A stretch of 64,000 nucleotides of DNA from Parelaphostrongylus tenuis (GCA_019055375.1 JAHQIW010003718.1:372001-436000), one strand, 5' to 3'. Counted from the first letter of the stretch, positions 1 to 11,672 are shown. The notes: generated by a model from the sequence alone, not told the origin. Numbers and translations: made by a program.

Positions 1-13
1 AGTGTCGTGGGAG

Positions 14-115
14 GAGATCAAACCAGCAACTTTTTCTCCGATAGCCGACATTACCAACCATGTGGCAGAATAGATTGCTCCACGTCGCCGGCGGCGGTAG
101 GGCGGGCTAGCGCCG
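14..115 (-). mobile_element. tRNA-derived SINE copy (family S3), partial
   Basis: Read on the minus strand, this stretch has a B-box-like GGTTTGATC and an A-box-like GTGGCANNATGGTTGGTAATG, the two internal RNA polymerase III promoter parts of a tRNA. The same arrangement recurs at 24.7, 39.8 and 40.3 kb. It is too diverged and too repeated to be a functional tRNA gene, so a SINE head is the better reading. The copy starts at the window edge. Confidence 0.5.
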
Positions 116-220
116 TGTCTTGTCGTCTCCAAAGGTAATTAGATGAATTCGATGGTATATCTCTCACTAATGATCTATGCTGAACGTTTTAACCATTCAG
201 ATTACATATTTTCTTTTCAG

Positions 221-370
221 TTTTTTCACCTATGCATCAATATGGTAGCTTGGAATCTTTGCGATGCTGCTAATCTGGATTGTACATTTAGTGCCTGGAA
301 TTCGCCTTCAAATCTCGCCATTAGTGCAGTATTTCTTATGTCGGCCGCTTTTACAGCATGTACCGTGAAG
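221..370 (+). CDS. Candidate exon of an unrecognised gene
   Basis: A strong nematode 3' splice site (TTCTTTTCAG, ending at 220) is followed by 150 nt open in one frame and then AAG|GTGCTA as a possible 5' splice site. An ATG at 242 would give 43 codons (starting MVAWNLCDAA) if this were a first, trans-spliced exon. The second half is hydrophobic and could be a membrane segment. I recognise no family. No partner exon was found nearby, so the call rests only on splice signals and reading frame. Confidence 0.35.
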
Positions 371-1301
371 GTGCTAACAAAAAAAGCGCAGACGATGATA
401 TACGATGATTAAGTATTATCGTTTAAGCTAAAAATTTCTTCTGAATAACGGGTCACATATTGGCTGAATTTGATAGCTTCAAGCTTATGGTCTCTTTCAA
501 ATGGTATTTGTATCTTGTAGTTAACTTAAATTTATGAACTGATTCCGAATTTAATACGTCTAATGCGAAGTACTGAAGATTTGTGAGAGAGTTTTGATAG
601 ACTTCTTATGGCCTTCGAATGCTCTACACTAAGTCGTACTGTTGCCATGTGTGATAGCAGTTTTTGGTGACGGCTTCTGGAAGGTCGGCATTAAGGATTT
701 TTGATCATTTTCGCGCTTTCACTATCTGCAGTATTCATATCGTGACATGCTTTCTGATTAAACGTTTTTCTCTCATTTCATTGCTTTGAAAAACAATACT
801 TCCGCTCATGTGAGGCAGTGCTTGGACACAACGAAGGAAATGAACTGAAAAAAGAATAGAAAAAAATTGTGAGAAGAATTACCATGGGCAAATGAAAGAA
901 AATAATTGTCTTTCTACATCCCTAAATAGCAACAAACACTATTCGCTCCGACAGCAATGCATTCCATTTGACGGAAATCACACTAGATGTTGCTGTGGAA
1001 TCGCGTTCGGCATCAAACGTCCACAGATTGCTGACTCAGAGAACATCGAACATCACCGACAACAAATGCATACTGATGCGAACAAGACAACGTTTCCATT
1101 CTTTTTCATGAGCACCACAAACTTCAAGATTCGCTAAATTTCCGAGCGTCTGCATCAAATAATACCTGGAGCTCACCGTGAAAAAATTGCTCTATCACCA
1201 CATGTGATGGAAAAAGGCACGAATAAGTATGGTATGATGGTATAATCGTTCCTGAACTCTTTCAACGATCGCCGGCCAACTACATGAGACGCTAAACGGA
1301 T
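371..1301. other. No recognised feature
   Basis: AT-rich sequence with stops in all frames. The open frame at 892-1137 has no splice context or family resemblance, and I see no repeat shared with the rest of the window. Confidence 0.4.
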
Positions 1302-1357
1302 CGTTTCATTATTGTTTGAGCCAACTTGTCATGTGGTCTGGTAAGGGCTCCTGTGCA

Positions 1358-1400
1358 ACCCGATACACGTGTTTCGTCCTTACAGACTCGTCAGTCGGGC
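1358..1400 (-). ncRNA. Type I hammerhead ribozyme, intact core
   Basis: Minus strand 5' to 3': stem I GCCCGA, core CUGACGA, stem II GUCU-GUAA-GGAC, GAAA, short stem III within ACACGUGU, cleavage triplet GUA, then stem I partner UCGGGU. All invariant residues of the hammerhead core are present. Predicted cleavage falls between the complements of 1364 and 1363. Confidence 0.8.
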
Positions 1401-1765
1401 AGAACCCGTCGTCTCTCGATATTTTTATACTCAGTTCTCTCGGAGCTCTACTCCCTTACAGAGAGTTATCGAAGACGAACGTTTTACACTCTATGTCAAG
1501 CGAAGTTTCCACCTAACACAGAGTGTTTGCGCAATGATGAAAGGATCTATTGAAATTTGAGCGTGGTCTAAACAAAGCACTCGAAGTAAAGGTGTAATTA
1601 TGATAAAAGTACCAGCCAAAAGAGCAATCGAGTGCGCAAACACTCTGTGTTGGGTGAAAACTTCGCTTGACATAGAGTGTAAAACGTTCGTCTTCGATAA
1701 CTCTGTGTAAGGGAGTAGAGCTCCGAGAGAACTGACTATAAAAAGATTGAAAGACGACGGGTTCT

Positions 1766-1808
1766 GCCCGGCTGACGAGTCTGTAAGGACGAAACATGTG
1801 TATCTGGC
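1766..1808 (+). ncRNA. Type I hammerhead ribozyme, intact core, weakened stem I
   Basis: GCCCGG, core CUGACGA (1772-1778), stem II GUCU-GUAA-GGAC, GAAA (1791-1794), short stem III, GUA, then UCUGGC. The catalytic core is complete. Stem I has a G-U wobble at its first pair and one C-U mismatch, so activity may be reduced. Predicted cleavage is after A1802. Confidence 0.75.
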
Positions 1809-1925
1809 TGTACAAGAGCCCTTACCAGACCACATGACAAGTTAGCTCAAATAATAATGAAAGGATACATTGAAATTTGAGCGAGGTCTTGATAAAGCAC
1901 TCGAAATAAAGGCATTTTATAAAAT

Positions 1926-2930
1926 AGATTTAATCACATCACTCATTCAGTATTAACTGTTAAAAGGAGTACTGAATTTGTAGACATAGCGATAAGGAGC
2001 GGCTGTATGCATTTTGTACCAACTCTGATGGGAACGAATGTGAGACGTCAACCAGTATAACGGTGTTGTGGTCAATTCACGTAAGCTTATAGCTGTGGCA
2101 ATGCAGTTTAAATTTGGTGTATTTTTAGAGCTGATTTTTTTAGTCAGTTGAATTTGCAATTTACACAGCATAAACTACTCTAATCAAAGAAGTCGTCATT
2201 ACATTGTTCCTTTACTTTTGATGTTTCAACATGAATCAGAATTTGGTTAAAAGTCGTTTTTTATAGCCATTTTGTCGATATAAATAGTTCAACGCAAGGA
2301 AATGAGACGGACCTCGTGAGTTTTTAGAATTTCAGTCGAGTGCTTCTGAAATGCTCAACTAATCCTCATTCATCTTGGATAATTTGAGAAAACTCTAGAA
2401 AACAGCAATGTCGAGGAAAGTATTGGGGTGTTGTGTTCCATTGAAGATTTTTGCATATGAAACGAAATAAATGTTCGAATTAGTTACCAAAGTGAGGAGT
2501 AGTTAAAAGGCATCCTGAACTTTCAATAAATTTCACCAACTAAGACGGTATTTTCTTAACTGATTGAGCTTCATTCAAGAAAGTGTTATGTGGGACAGGA
2601 TTATTTTTGCAAGAGTTGTAGGTCACAATCAACAAGGACTCCATTCAACGCTTACTGAGTTCAGCGATCATGCACGGATTAACTAATGCTCTAGAATCCC
2701 TTGTTTCTCGAATTACTTTTTTATTCAAGTTGTCAGAAGTGAGTGTAACTGAGAATTCGACTTCAAAACAAATTAGCTGTGATGTTGTATAGTCTTGGAG
2801 CCGTGTGTTTATGCACTTGGACGTAATCAAGTCTATGAGTAGAGGAGAAGTGAAAGGAAAATTTGACGATTTACTCAGTTAACGCTATGAGATTGACTTT
2901 TTTTCAATAAAGTTTTAAGCTTCAAACTTC
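1926..2930. other. No recognised feature
   Basis: AT-rich, stops in all frames. The minus-strand frames at 1953-2171 and 2645-2830 have no splice support or family resemblance. Confidence 0.4.
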
Positions 2931-3876
2931 ACGGATCTCCCTCACAGAAAGGTCTATACCTGAGGTCGAGATCGCACGCCGTCTATTAGTTGGTAGAGTG
3001 AATGAACGCGAAATAAAACCTGTCATGTAATTGCAGATGGATACATTTCATGTAATCCCTTGTTCTGTCATGTCCTATTAACATAAGCTTTTCTTCTACG
3101 GTTAATTTTGCCAGGGCTTACAATCAAATGATTAGGAGCAATACTCCATAAAATACACAATCCCTTGTTCTTTTGGGAGAGACTGTGAGCTACCCGCAAG
3201 TGTTCAGCATCACTTTCAGAGCTCAACAAATCATGCGTGGGTTCAAAAAGCTAAACGAAGCAAGATAAGTAGACCTCAACCAATGACCCCAAAAAGTCTC
3301 AGTTCAGTAACGATGGGAAGGACGAGTACGGAGTATAGAGAGTTGCTATCATCTGAAATTCAAAGTAAGCTGCCTAAATAACAACGCGCTATTCTGATAA
3401 CGTGTACCCATCAGACATGTATACTCGAGCCTCTGAAAAAGACCTGATGATGCAGGCTAGAGTATAAGGTAGGGGCGCCATCGGCCTGGATGAGACAAGA
3501 AGAAACGACCAATTTAACACAGTGTTCGTGGCAGCGGAAAAGAAGTGTCTCCAAACATGCAACAATAAGAGAGTCGGCGGCGCTGACGCTCTCATCAGCA
3601 CGAGTATGGCATGAACATCAATAACTGAACAACTAACAATCCAATGCCTACGACTGATGCTGTGATCAATAGCACTTTTCATAATGTCCGCTTACACACC
3701 ACTATCAAGCTATTGTGAAAACGATGTCGAAGTGTCCGATGCAGACTTGGAGAAGTCCTGCAAAGTAGACTATGCATACGTCAAAGTCAATATTGGAAGT
3801 TCAAAAACAAAGATTGTCACCAGAAAAATGCCTGAGAAATGCCACTGTGGGATATAAGGAGTGAAATGTAACAAAC

Positions 3877-4285
3877 TAACCAGACCACATGACATGTTGC
3901 CTCAAAGAATAATGAAGGGATCTAATGAAATTTGAGCGTGGTCCTGAGAAAACACTCGAAATAAAGATATAACATCATGAAAATAGCGGCGAAAGCAATC
4001 GAGTGTAGAATACTGTAAGTTCGGTGATATTTTCACTTGACATACAGTGTAAATCGTTAGTCTTAGATATCTCTCTGTAGGAAGAGCAGGCTTCCGAAAG
4101 GACTGGCTAATAAAAAGATTGAAAGACGACGGGTTCTGCCCGACTGACAAGACTGTAAGGTCGAAACACGTGCATCGGGCTGTATAAGAGCCCTCAACCA
4201 GACCACATGACATGTTGGCACAAACAATAATGAAGGCAGGTATCAATATCTGAGCGTAATCTTAAGGAAACACTCGAAATAACGG
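3877..4285 (+). mobile_element. Hammerhead retrozyme-like element, inserted in an RTE
   Basis: About 1.25 units of the hammerhead repeat: the CCAGACCACATGACA segment occurs at both 3884 and 4198, and the ...AATTTGAGCGTGGTC segment at both 3928 and 4240. This shows that more than one tandem unit was inserted. The flanks on both sides are RTE endonuclease sequence, so this insertion is younger than that LINE copy. Confidence 0.7.
4138..4180 (+). ncRNA. Hammerhead ribozyme, mutated core
   Basis: Stem I GCCCGA/UCGGGC, stem II GACU-GUAA-GGUC and GAAA are intact. The core reads CUGACAA instead of CUGANGA (G8 to A), and position 16.1 is C instead of U. Both changes should abolish cleavage. Confidence 0.7.
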
Positions 4286-6065
4286 TATAACTGGGTGATA
4301 TTTATCTTTGTTTACCATAACGTCCAAAGTCATCATGGTAGCTCACAAATGCAGAGCCCCACTTTCAAATGTGCCGAAAGTCTCGTAATAGCGGTTACTA
4401 TAACGAGATAAACCATGACATAACAAAGTAAAGATTTTGCGCATCTGTTATCCCTGTCATCCGGAAATTCTACACAGATAATCGCCTCTTTTACGGAAAA
4501 TCCTAGTTCTCGTTAAAAAATGAGAAATATTCCAAATTCAAAAACCAAAATTCCATATCCACCACAAGTTGGAATCTACTCAAATGAATAGTTAGGTTTC
4601 CTATATTCCTAAGAGAATTGAGTGGTGAATAGTTAGGCTTTTAAGAAAATGCAGTCATTGATGGTTTCGTCAAGAAATACGACAGGCTTATTGATATTTT
4701 CGCGCTAATGATATGAAAGCTGTGTGTATAAAAGTCATCGGGAGACATCTCCAGAAACACTAGCGCTCATACATCAATGTTGAGTCGCCCTAGTCGCAGG
4801 CAACAGACAAGTCATATCCGAACTTGCAAAATGATGCGAAGAAGCGGTAAAAAAAGATCTTATCGAGACATGAGCAACAGTTATGGCTAATAAGCGGAGT
4901 TGCGAAACGGATTCATTACTAAAGACCGCATTTACAATAGCAAGATTCAGTAAGTTCTCGTGAAAATACAAGAGATAGCTCTGTTTTACTTCCATAATTG
5001 AGGAGAATTTTTGACTTAGCTGAAGTAGAGGAAGTCAAGAAAGTTTCTTACAGCCAGAGTTTCCTTCAATAAGTAAAGATTTTTTTAAGCTACATAGAGA
5101 TTTTGCAACCATAAAAGCACCTTTCTGTAACGAATTTTTTATCGATGCAAAAAGACGGTTTCGACAAAGCCTTGGTGCCACCCTTCAGAACGATATACGA
5201 ACATTAGAATGCGCCAGCATGGGATTGAAGACTATTGGTATTTAATTACACCATATTCGCTTCGCTGATGACATCGCTCGTATAACACCAAACATGAGCT
5301 AGGCAGAGTGAATGTTGACCAATATCAACGCTTGTGATTGGTCTCCGACTATATCTCACGAAAACGATGTTAATGGAGAACAAATTGGTAGCTTACTCCA
5401 TTTATACTCAGTGGAATGAATATTACCAAATGCACAGTGACGTTTCTAGGTCGAGAAGCCAATATGAATGCCTAAGCTTCAGAGTTGAGCCAGAGACGAG
5501 TGGCATGTGTAGCTTTTGAGTTCATTAAGGATATCAAAGAACATCCGACTCAGGCCTAGGCTTTGCTACTCAACGATTATACCCTCCTTTACATATGCAA
5601 CAAACCTTGTTGCCATATAAGCAGAATGAACGATCACTCATCGTTTTCAAACGCTCAGTCAAAAATTCGATGCTGGAGGTATTTCGTATCACGCAAATTA
5701 GAGAAAGAAATCGGTTTCCTGGTCGACGTAAGCGTTAGAAAATTGAAGAAAGTCGTTTACACGCTAAGCTATCAAAGATTAGGTGAGTCGGACACGCAAT
5801 GCGTTTAAACGCGCAACCATTGAACAAGTACCATTAGAGGCTTTGTATACCTTGGGATTGTAAACGCATAACAAGAGGGCCACATACCCAGTCTTCAGAG
5901 TTTTTCACAAACTGTAGAGAAAAGATTTGGTGTTCAATAAATCCTTAAAGTGAGAAGAACTTGCTAGACTACTATTGCACAAGATAATGGAAGTAATAGT
6001 TTTACTGGTGTCCGCTCAAAACATTCGACGACAATCGATATGGTGACAATGGAAGTTTCGTGTTA

Positions 6066-6764
6066 TGTGGGTCATAGTTAACCCTCTTTCAGCGTCATAC
6101 ATCCTTTTGGAGCTATATCAATTTAGACTGGTTTCTGAAACTGTCTTGAATAACTTTCCTTTACATCCACGGTGTTAGTTTTCCTGCAAAGCTTAAACGA
6201 GAGCGCGTTTTGTTCGCTACCGTTTCTTCTATCTATTATGCATCTAACATTTGGTAGCATTTTATAGGCTGTTTCAGTCTATTTGGAAGGGAGGTGTAAT
6301 ATTTTGGGTGCTGAAACTGGTTGATTGTCTACTAAGCGATTTGTGAGGATGAGGTCTGGGAGAACGGAGTAGTGAATGGTGCAGTCCATCAGGAATGAAG
6401 TTACTGTTTGGGTCCATGAAGTGATTGAATGTGGTACATACTCTTCAGGCACGTAAGATGACAAGTGCCATATAGCATAGCTCAATCATTTCCACGGTTT
6501 CACCGGGATTCAACTTGACTAGAATTTTGTGAGATCCAAAGAGTTTACGTAATCCTCGAGCACCGTAATATGTTCGGAAACTTTTGTGAAGGATTAATGC
6601 GAGGAAAACGGTCGATTTCTTGTTGTACTGAAGTTTGTGCAATAAATTTATGACGAGCCATGCAAATTGAATGTAATGGATAAACCTTGGTTTTTACTAG
6701 AATTTTTAAATTGCCCAAATAAAGCGTTTCCCAGTCCTCCACTATGAGCAGTGGCTAACTTCTC

Positions 6765-6765
<1 letters not shown>
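6066..6765. other. No recognised feature
   Basis: No splice-bounded coding segment and no repeat shared with the rest of the window. The overlapping minus-strand frames at 6279-6742 are in mutually different frames and resemble nothing known to me. Confidence 0.35.
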
Positions 6766-6824
<59 letters not shown>

Positions 6825-6833
6825 GAAAGAGAG
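6766..6833 (+). repeat. (AG)n microsatellite
   Basis: About 68 bp of AG dinucleotides with two interruptions. The serine/leucine-rich minus-strand frame across it is a translation of the repeat. Confidence 0.95.
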
Positions 6834-6884
6834 TCTTGCCTTATATGTGACCAAATTTTTTCACTGAGTGATACAATCGTATTG

Positions 6885-7000
6885 CAGCATTAGTGATGGC
6901 AGAGCGAGCGCCGGGAATGCAATGCTTGGTGCTCGCCCCGTCAAGGATGAAATGAGGGTTTGAATCCCGCTCGACTTTCAAAGTTTTGCGTATCACTGAG
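6885..7000 (+). mobile_element. tRNA-derived SINE copy (family S2)
   Basis: The B-box-like GGGTTTGAATCCCGC is followed by the family tail, which reads CAAAGTTTTGCGTATCACT. The same tail occurs at 9.7 kb (minus), 21.4 kb (minus) and 22.7 kb (plus), so this is a dispersed family and not a tRNA gene. Confidence 0.55.
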
Positions 7001-7137
7001 ATTTGACAATGAAGCAGGAATGCTACTAAGTGCGCAACCTTCACTTCAGGCAACTACATAGAGTTACCAGTTATATGATCATTTTCTCAGCGTTAATTGA
7101 GCCTATAGTGAAAAATTGTTGGTAGAAATTTTCATTC

Positions 7138-7173
7138 GGCTAACGTTTCGGCGTGTTTCGTCTTCCTGAGGGT
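7138..7173 (-). ncRNA. Hammerhead-like motif, decayed (Penelope-type)
   Basis: The minus strand contains GCCGAAACGUUAGCC at the 3' side and CUCAGGA where CUGANGA is expected. The 3' half is well kept; the first core box is mutated. It belongs to the same motif family as 11,782 and 45,343. Confidence 0.4.
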
Positions 7174-7244
7174 CATAAGTTATAGGAATATTCTTTCCAC
7201 AACCCATTATTTCACTTTGAAATCCTCAGACTAAGTGATTGCAG

Positions 7245-7437
7245 GACCATCGGTATGCTGCTAGATATTGAATTACGTTTTAAATCAGAGTTTTCATTCA
7301 TAATAGAAGAGGAAACGTTTGATTGCGATCAAATCGTGAAAGATGTCACAGCCATTCAAAATCAACAAGCCTGGTGCTATCTTGGTGATCCCAACAATGT
7401 GGTACTCTTGGAAGCCAGTGAAGCAAGGTTGAATTAA
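7245..7437 (+). CDS. Coding-like open frame with a splice acceptor, unrecognised
   Basis: A GATTGCAG acceptor (ending 7244) precedes a 60-codon open frame (MLLDIELRFK... from 7255) that is acidic and protein-like and ends at a stop. There is no recognised domain and no neighbouring exon. It could be a terminal exon or chance. Confidence 0.2.
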
Positions 7438-9084
7438 AATCTACGTATGCATAGCAGTTTACCTCTAATTACTATGCTTCAAAAGCATCCTGTTTCATGT
7501 TGATGCAAAATCACTGAAGTGAAAGGCGTCTCGATATTTCCGCTTAGAATCTCATTGAAGGTCAAAGCAATACCTGAGACTGGCTCTCGAAGAAACAGCC
7601 CGGCCGCAAAGAGGCAAACCTACCTTGAATCCAGAAAAGTGTGATAATGGTCTAGGAACGCCCTGGCACGGCTTTTGCCGCAACACACTGAAGCAAATCG
7701 AACGAAGATTTGTAATGATTCTCGTAAGGTTCGTAATGATTTAAGCATTCAAAGTTTGATTTATAGGTCGCATTATTTATACATTTATTAGTAAATCTTA
7801 CATATATGTTTGTTTCTAGACCACTGCTCAAAAATCAAAATTTCTTTTCGAAAAATGAGAAATAGACGTGTAAATGACTAATAAGTTCAATCAAAACAAT
7901 GCAAATCTTTACCTGATTGACTAATTCTTAATTATTATTACTTGAATCTTCACGGGTGAATCTTCTGCTTTTGTATCTTTGTGCTAAAATCTTTTGGTTA
8001 ATGATTCATTTACTCTGCTCCTCTTTCACTCGGTTCATTGCGTTCAGATTTCGTTGACCAGACACCAAGAAAAACAAACAATTCATTTGTGTATATTTAT
8101 ATCATTGCTAATTATGAGCGGCCGCACGTGCTTCTACCCTCTTTTTGTTCCAGCTATGCAACATAGTTTGTCAAATTCTTTTCTCTGGATGGCTTATTCA
8201 ATTGTTGGAGAACCCTTTAATATATATATTTGATATATGTCAAATCGTAGCTTCGCTACTGTCAATATTCAGCAGATTCTATGTGGCATTATTTCAATCA
8301 ATATTTACGTTTAGAGTAATCCAGTTTTGTCGGGCTTTCAATCTTTGGTTTTAATTTTTATTCAATGCTTTGAAGCTATAAAGAAGGCAGGAATTAGGAA
8401 TTCTTCTCATTTTCACATGCTTTCTGTTCCCTATTACTTTCTCTATTCCCCTTTCTTTTTCACCTCTTTCTCTCCTTCGCTCTATATCAATATATAGGCT
8501 TATAATAACTAATCAGATCTGATTATTAATCGATCAATCTAGCTAGTTTTCCCTCCACTCCTCTTTCCTGATTCCGTTGAGCAATGTCAAAGTTTTGAGC
8601 TTCATGGCTGTCCACGTTACGCACCTCATAGTGAACAGATGGTCGCGGTGTAATTTTTCACAAACAGTTTTCTCTTTTCCCACGACTCTCATATGGCTTC
8701 ACATGGGAAATACACACGACTCTCATGATAAGTAGAGCTTGAATAATGTGTTACCTCCAGCGCATTCTAACAAACTAGTTGAATACTTTTCAAAGTCTGA
8801 GATCGTTGGCACACTAGTCCTGCGTCGTCTTCTATAATCGTTTGATTATTTCACCCTTATCCTTTATTTTCTAATTGAATAAACAACGTTGATTTTCGTC
8901 TTAAACACTAATTTTTGCGTGAATTTTTCTAATCGGAAAATCTCTTTTTTTTAAACTAAAGTATTAGGTTAAGGAAAAATTCCTTAACACGCATTGAAAA
9001 TTCAAAGTTTATGCATAAGCTCACTCAAAAACAACAATAATTATTGTTCAAAAGAAATACCATCGCTACCCACAATTTTCTACA
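7438..9084. other. No recognised feature
   Basis: AT-rich sequence with stops in all frames. The two overlapping plus frames at 7994-8354 lack splice signals and look like chance. Confidence 0.35.
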
Positions 9085-9420
9085 AACGATCTGCATGCAG
9101 GCTTTCAGATGTGCTCAAAATACCATTTCTTTGGCACTAAAAAACTCCTGACTGAAATGCCTCTTCAACTTGATCAAATATCTGAATTTGGTATCCAAGC
9201 ACGAAATGCTTCATTGGGTGGAACTGGACCATACACAATCGGTTCAGCATCTGGACTGTAGGCTGTATACAGCAAGACCTCGACTCTTTTCAATTTGATC
9301 GAACTTTTCCTTAGCCTTCTTTGCGGTGTAAGGTTTACCACTGTCTTACAGAAACAGCGCGCACTTTCGACAAATCAGTGTCTTATACTCTTCCTTCGAC
9401 GCATCGTAGACCCAGTTCAG
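9085..9420 (-). mobile_element. mariner-type transposase remnant
   Basis: Read on the minus strand: DSGKPYTAKKAKEKFDQI corresponds to the mariner block DNARPH.A..., EVLLYTAYSPDAEP to the EVLPHPPYSPDLAP block, and (after a frame change) FDQVEEAFQSGVF to the segment after the third catalytic Asp. Frameshifts and a stop make it non-functional. Only the C-terminal catalytic half is recognisable. Confidence 0.6.
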
Positions 9421-9694
9421 CTGCCCTGCTTCTTATGGAAATATTCCTGAGAATTCCCATGAATTTAAATAACCGATACTGTTTGAAACAAAACATATCA
9501 TTCGAAATTTTCGCAGGTGTTGAGGAATTTTTTGCTCACCTTAGTGTAGAGTGATAGGAAAAAAAAAGAAATAATAAGATTCTTCACATATCGTGGGCAT
9601 CAGCTATTAATGACATCTTTGGATGTTTGTGTACTAAATGAACTATCTAAGTCCATCATATGTATTGATTTTTTGTATCAATGGTACTCCAACA

Positions 9695-9800
9695 GTACAG
9701 AGTGATACGCAAAAACTCTAAACTCAGACGAGTGCTTCCAACCAACACTTCACCCTTACAGGAGGCGCGTGCTACCACTGCACCACCGAGCCCACCGCTT
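9695..9800 (-). mobile_element. tRNA-derived SINE copy (family S2)
   Basis: The minus strand has an A-box-like GGTGGTGCAGTGGTAGCACG and, at the 3' side, the family tail ending GCGTATCACTC. It is therefore a tRNA-like head joined to the S2 tail, in opposite orientation to the copy at 6.9 kb. Confidence 0.55.
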
Positions 9801-11672
9801 TGCTCCCTTTTCTTCTTCAATAAATGCTATCGTAGCTATTAGGGCCCCTGTATGGTTGAAACTGGAATTCAAGTCCCGTCGAGGTCGAATTTTCGTTGTC
9901 ACTCTATATTCTTGGATTTGTCTTACGTACCAAATAAGTTATCGTTTAGTTTAGTTTGAAAAGGCGACGTGAGCGATTCCAATGTCGAATGTTCTACTGT
10001 TAATATCTTTTCTCCCTTCCTATCTCTCTGTGCTTCTAGATGTAGAGGCACTGAATAAATTGCTCCACAGCATTGGTGTCGTCTTGTAGCAAAGACGTTG
10101 TGCAAACGGAACGGCCGAAACTATAGCTGACACGGATCAGTGGCTGTGAGCGATCAACACATCCGCGTTCGTTGGCGCTTTCACACAAGAGCAGAGGAAC
10201 TTTTGATTTGCTTTCTCAAATCCTTTCACCTATACATTCATTTTTGTTGAATTCGTATGATTAAGCGCTCCAAGAATGATTAGGAATAAAAGCTTGAAGA
10301 GGAAGAGAAGTGCTTGTTTGACGACATCAATCACTGCTGAGTAAACACTTAGGCATTGGCTCGCCCTCACACGTAATGAACTCTTCAGGGTCGTAATGAA
10401 CTTCTCAGAATAGCGCAATCTCACACGTAGTGAGATTTTCAGTATCTACTATATTCCGTTGTCTCACAACTGTCATCGTATTGTGCACAGATCAAATGTG
10501 GATAGCCGAATTTCCTAATGAACCTTCCAAAGCTGCTCCGCCATCATCCAAGATCACTCGAAAATTCATGTGCTATCTTTTTCCGAGGCTTCCTTTTGAC
10601 AGTTGGTTGAAAAGACATCGTTTTTGCAAGTGATTGCAGCTTTTTTCCTTTTAGACATGTGTTATTGTGAAGAGCTTTATTTATCACTTTCTCAGCTCCA
10701 CTTTCCACTGCCATTAGCTTGGTTATGTGTGTGTCATATCGTTGTACTTGAGTGTTCTGTGGGGTCTCGATGTACCTCAGCTGTCAGTGTGTGATCGTCG
10801 TTCTATGTCGTTCAGTAACTACGGACTTTACGTGTGTCCTGCCTGGTCGTGCTGGTAGCATTCCTCTCTTGTCTTTTATCTACTGGGCCTACCCAAGGTC
10901 GTTCGCCACGCATTGTTGCTCATAGGTTGACCATGGGTATGGCGGCCACGCCATGCTGCTCTACACCTGAAGGTTAGAACACTCCCCTATGTCAACAGGC
11001 GGAGTGGGCTTCAAAGTTCACTGGCGACTGCTAACACACGGGTACAAATAACAAAGAAGGCCAAGAGAAGCGAGAGAAAGGATGAAAAAAAAATAAAATA
11101 GCAAGTCGATGTGGTGCCATCTATCGAAGTAGGCAGCGCAGCAAACCACATGAACAAGTTATGAGACAGCAATTGACGCGCGTAGCAGCCGGAGAAAAAG
11201 AAGAAGGAGGGAAAGCACCATGAGGAAAAATTACACATCTCGCAGAGAAGGAGAAGAGGAAGACACGAGAGAGCAAAACCTTCGTGCACGATAGAAGGAG
11301 TGAACAAGGTGTAGAAATACATATCCCAAGGCGAGCCCGTCGCCAGAGCAGCAGGGCGCGATGGGGGGACAAAGAAACTAGGGGAAAGAAGGGCGAGGAT
11401 ACCCATACACAGCACCAATCGTCGACGGCACACAAGGGTGGCAGAAAGATGGAAGTATGAGGGGACGCGGCGCGGCAGACGAGTGTGTCCGGCATACGCC
11501 TGAGGGGAGGGTGAGAGAGAGATAGAGAGTGAAAAAGGGTCTCTCCTCAGACGTCAGGGACATAGGTAGCGATGATACAGCTATAGATCTCTTCGGTGCG
11601 TGTGTCAATCATTCATCATCGTGCGTAACCAGACCGACTATCTATTAACCTCGCACAGTTTGAATAAATGAG
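9801..11672. other. No gene recognised; purine-strand-biased, more GC-rich block at 10.8-11.6 kb
   Basis: No splice-bounded exon is supported. From about 11,030 to 11,560 the plus strand is strongly purine-rich (GAAGAAGGAGG-like runs), which produces several overlapping long minus-strand frames rich in Leu, Ser and Phe. These look compositional, not coding. The stretch 10.8-11.0 kb is more GC-rich than its surroundings and could be part of an unrecognised LTR or other repeat. Confidence 0.35.

Larger units (their letters stand above)
1302..1925. mobile_element. Hammerhead retrozyme-like element, head-to-head copy
   Basis: Two units of the ~320-bp hammerhead repeat lie in opposite orientation. 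The arms 1316-1533 and 1633-1850 are reverse complements over about 217 bp with few mismatches, separated by about 100 bp that belongs to the same repeat. Each arm carries a hammerhead with a complete catalytic core. An extra partial unit follows the right arm to about 1925. The open frames seen here on both strands are non-coding shadows. No clear target-site duplication is visible. Confidence 0.75.
2931..6065 (+). mobile_element. Decayed RTE-type LINE, interrupted by a hammerhead element
   Basis: An old non-LTR retrotransposon in plus orientation with many stops and frameshifts. The 5' start (about 2931) shares CACGGATCTCCCTC with the better copy at 57.87 kb. Endonuclease pieces are readable at 3430-3830 (AIGLDETRRN; then TPLSSY and VNIGSSKTKI, the site of the GDFNAKIG motif) and 4300-4490 (KRFC.SVIPVIRKFYTDNRL). 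A linker lies at about 4640-4930 (ENAVIDGFVKKYDRL; QVISELAK.CEEAVKKDLIE). The reverse transcriptase 3' part and C-terminus run 5160-6060 (LGREANMNA.ASELSQRRVA; VGHAMRLN; IPWDCKR; ARLLLHKIMEV). The order matches a full RTE. A retrozyme-like element (3877-4285) sits in the endonuclease region. Confidence 0.8.

Noticed and set aside
1316..1835. Several 60-114-codon frames on both strands at 1.3-1.8 kb, with relatives at 4.0, 20.9 and 21.1 kb
   Set aside because: They share similar peptides (for example MWSGKGSC) only because they lie in the hammerhead repeat; the frames change between copies and the unit is explained by its ribozyme structure.
3389..3682. 97-codon minus-strand frame
   Set aside because: Antisense of the decayed RTE endonuclease, which is readable on the plus strand.
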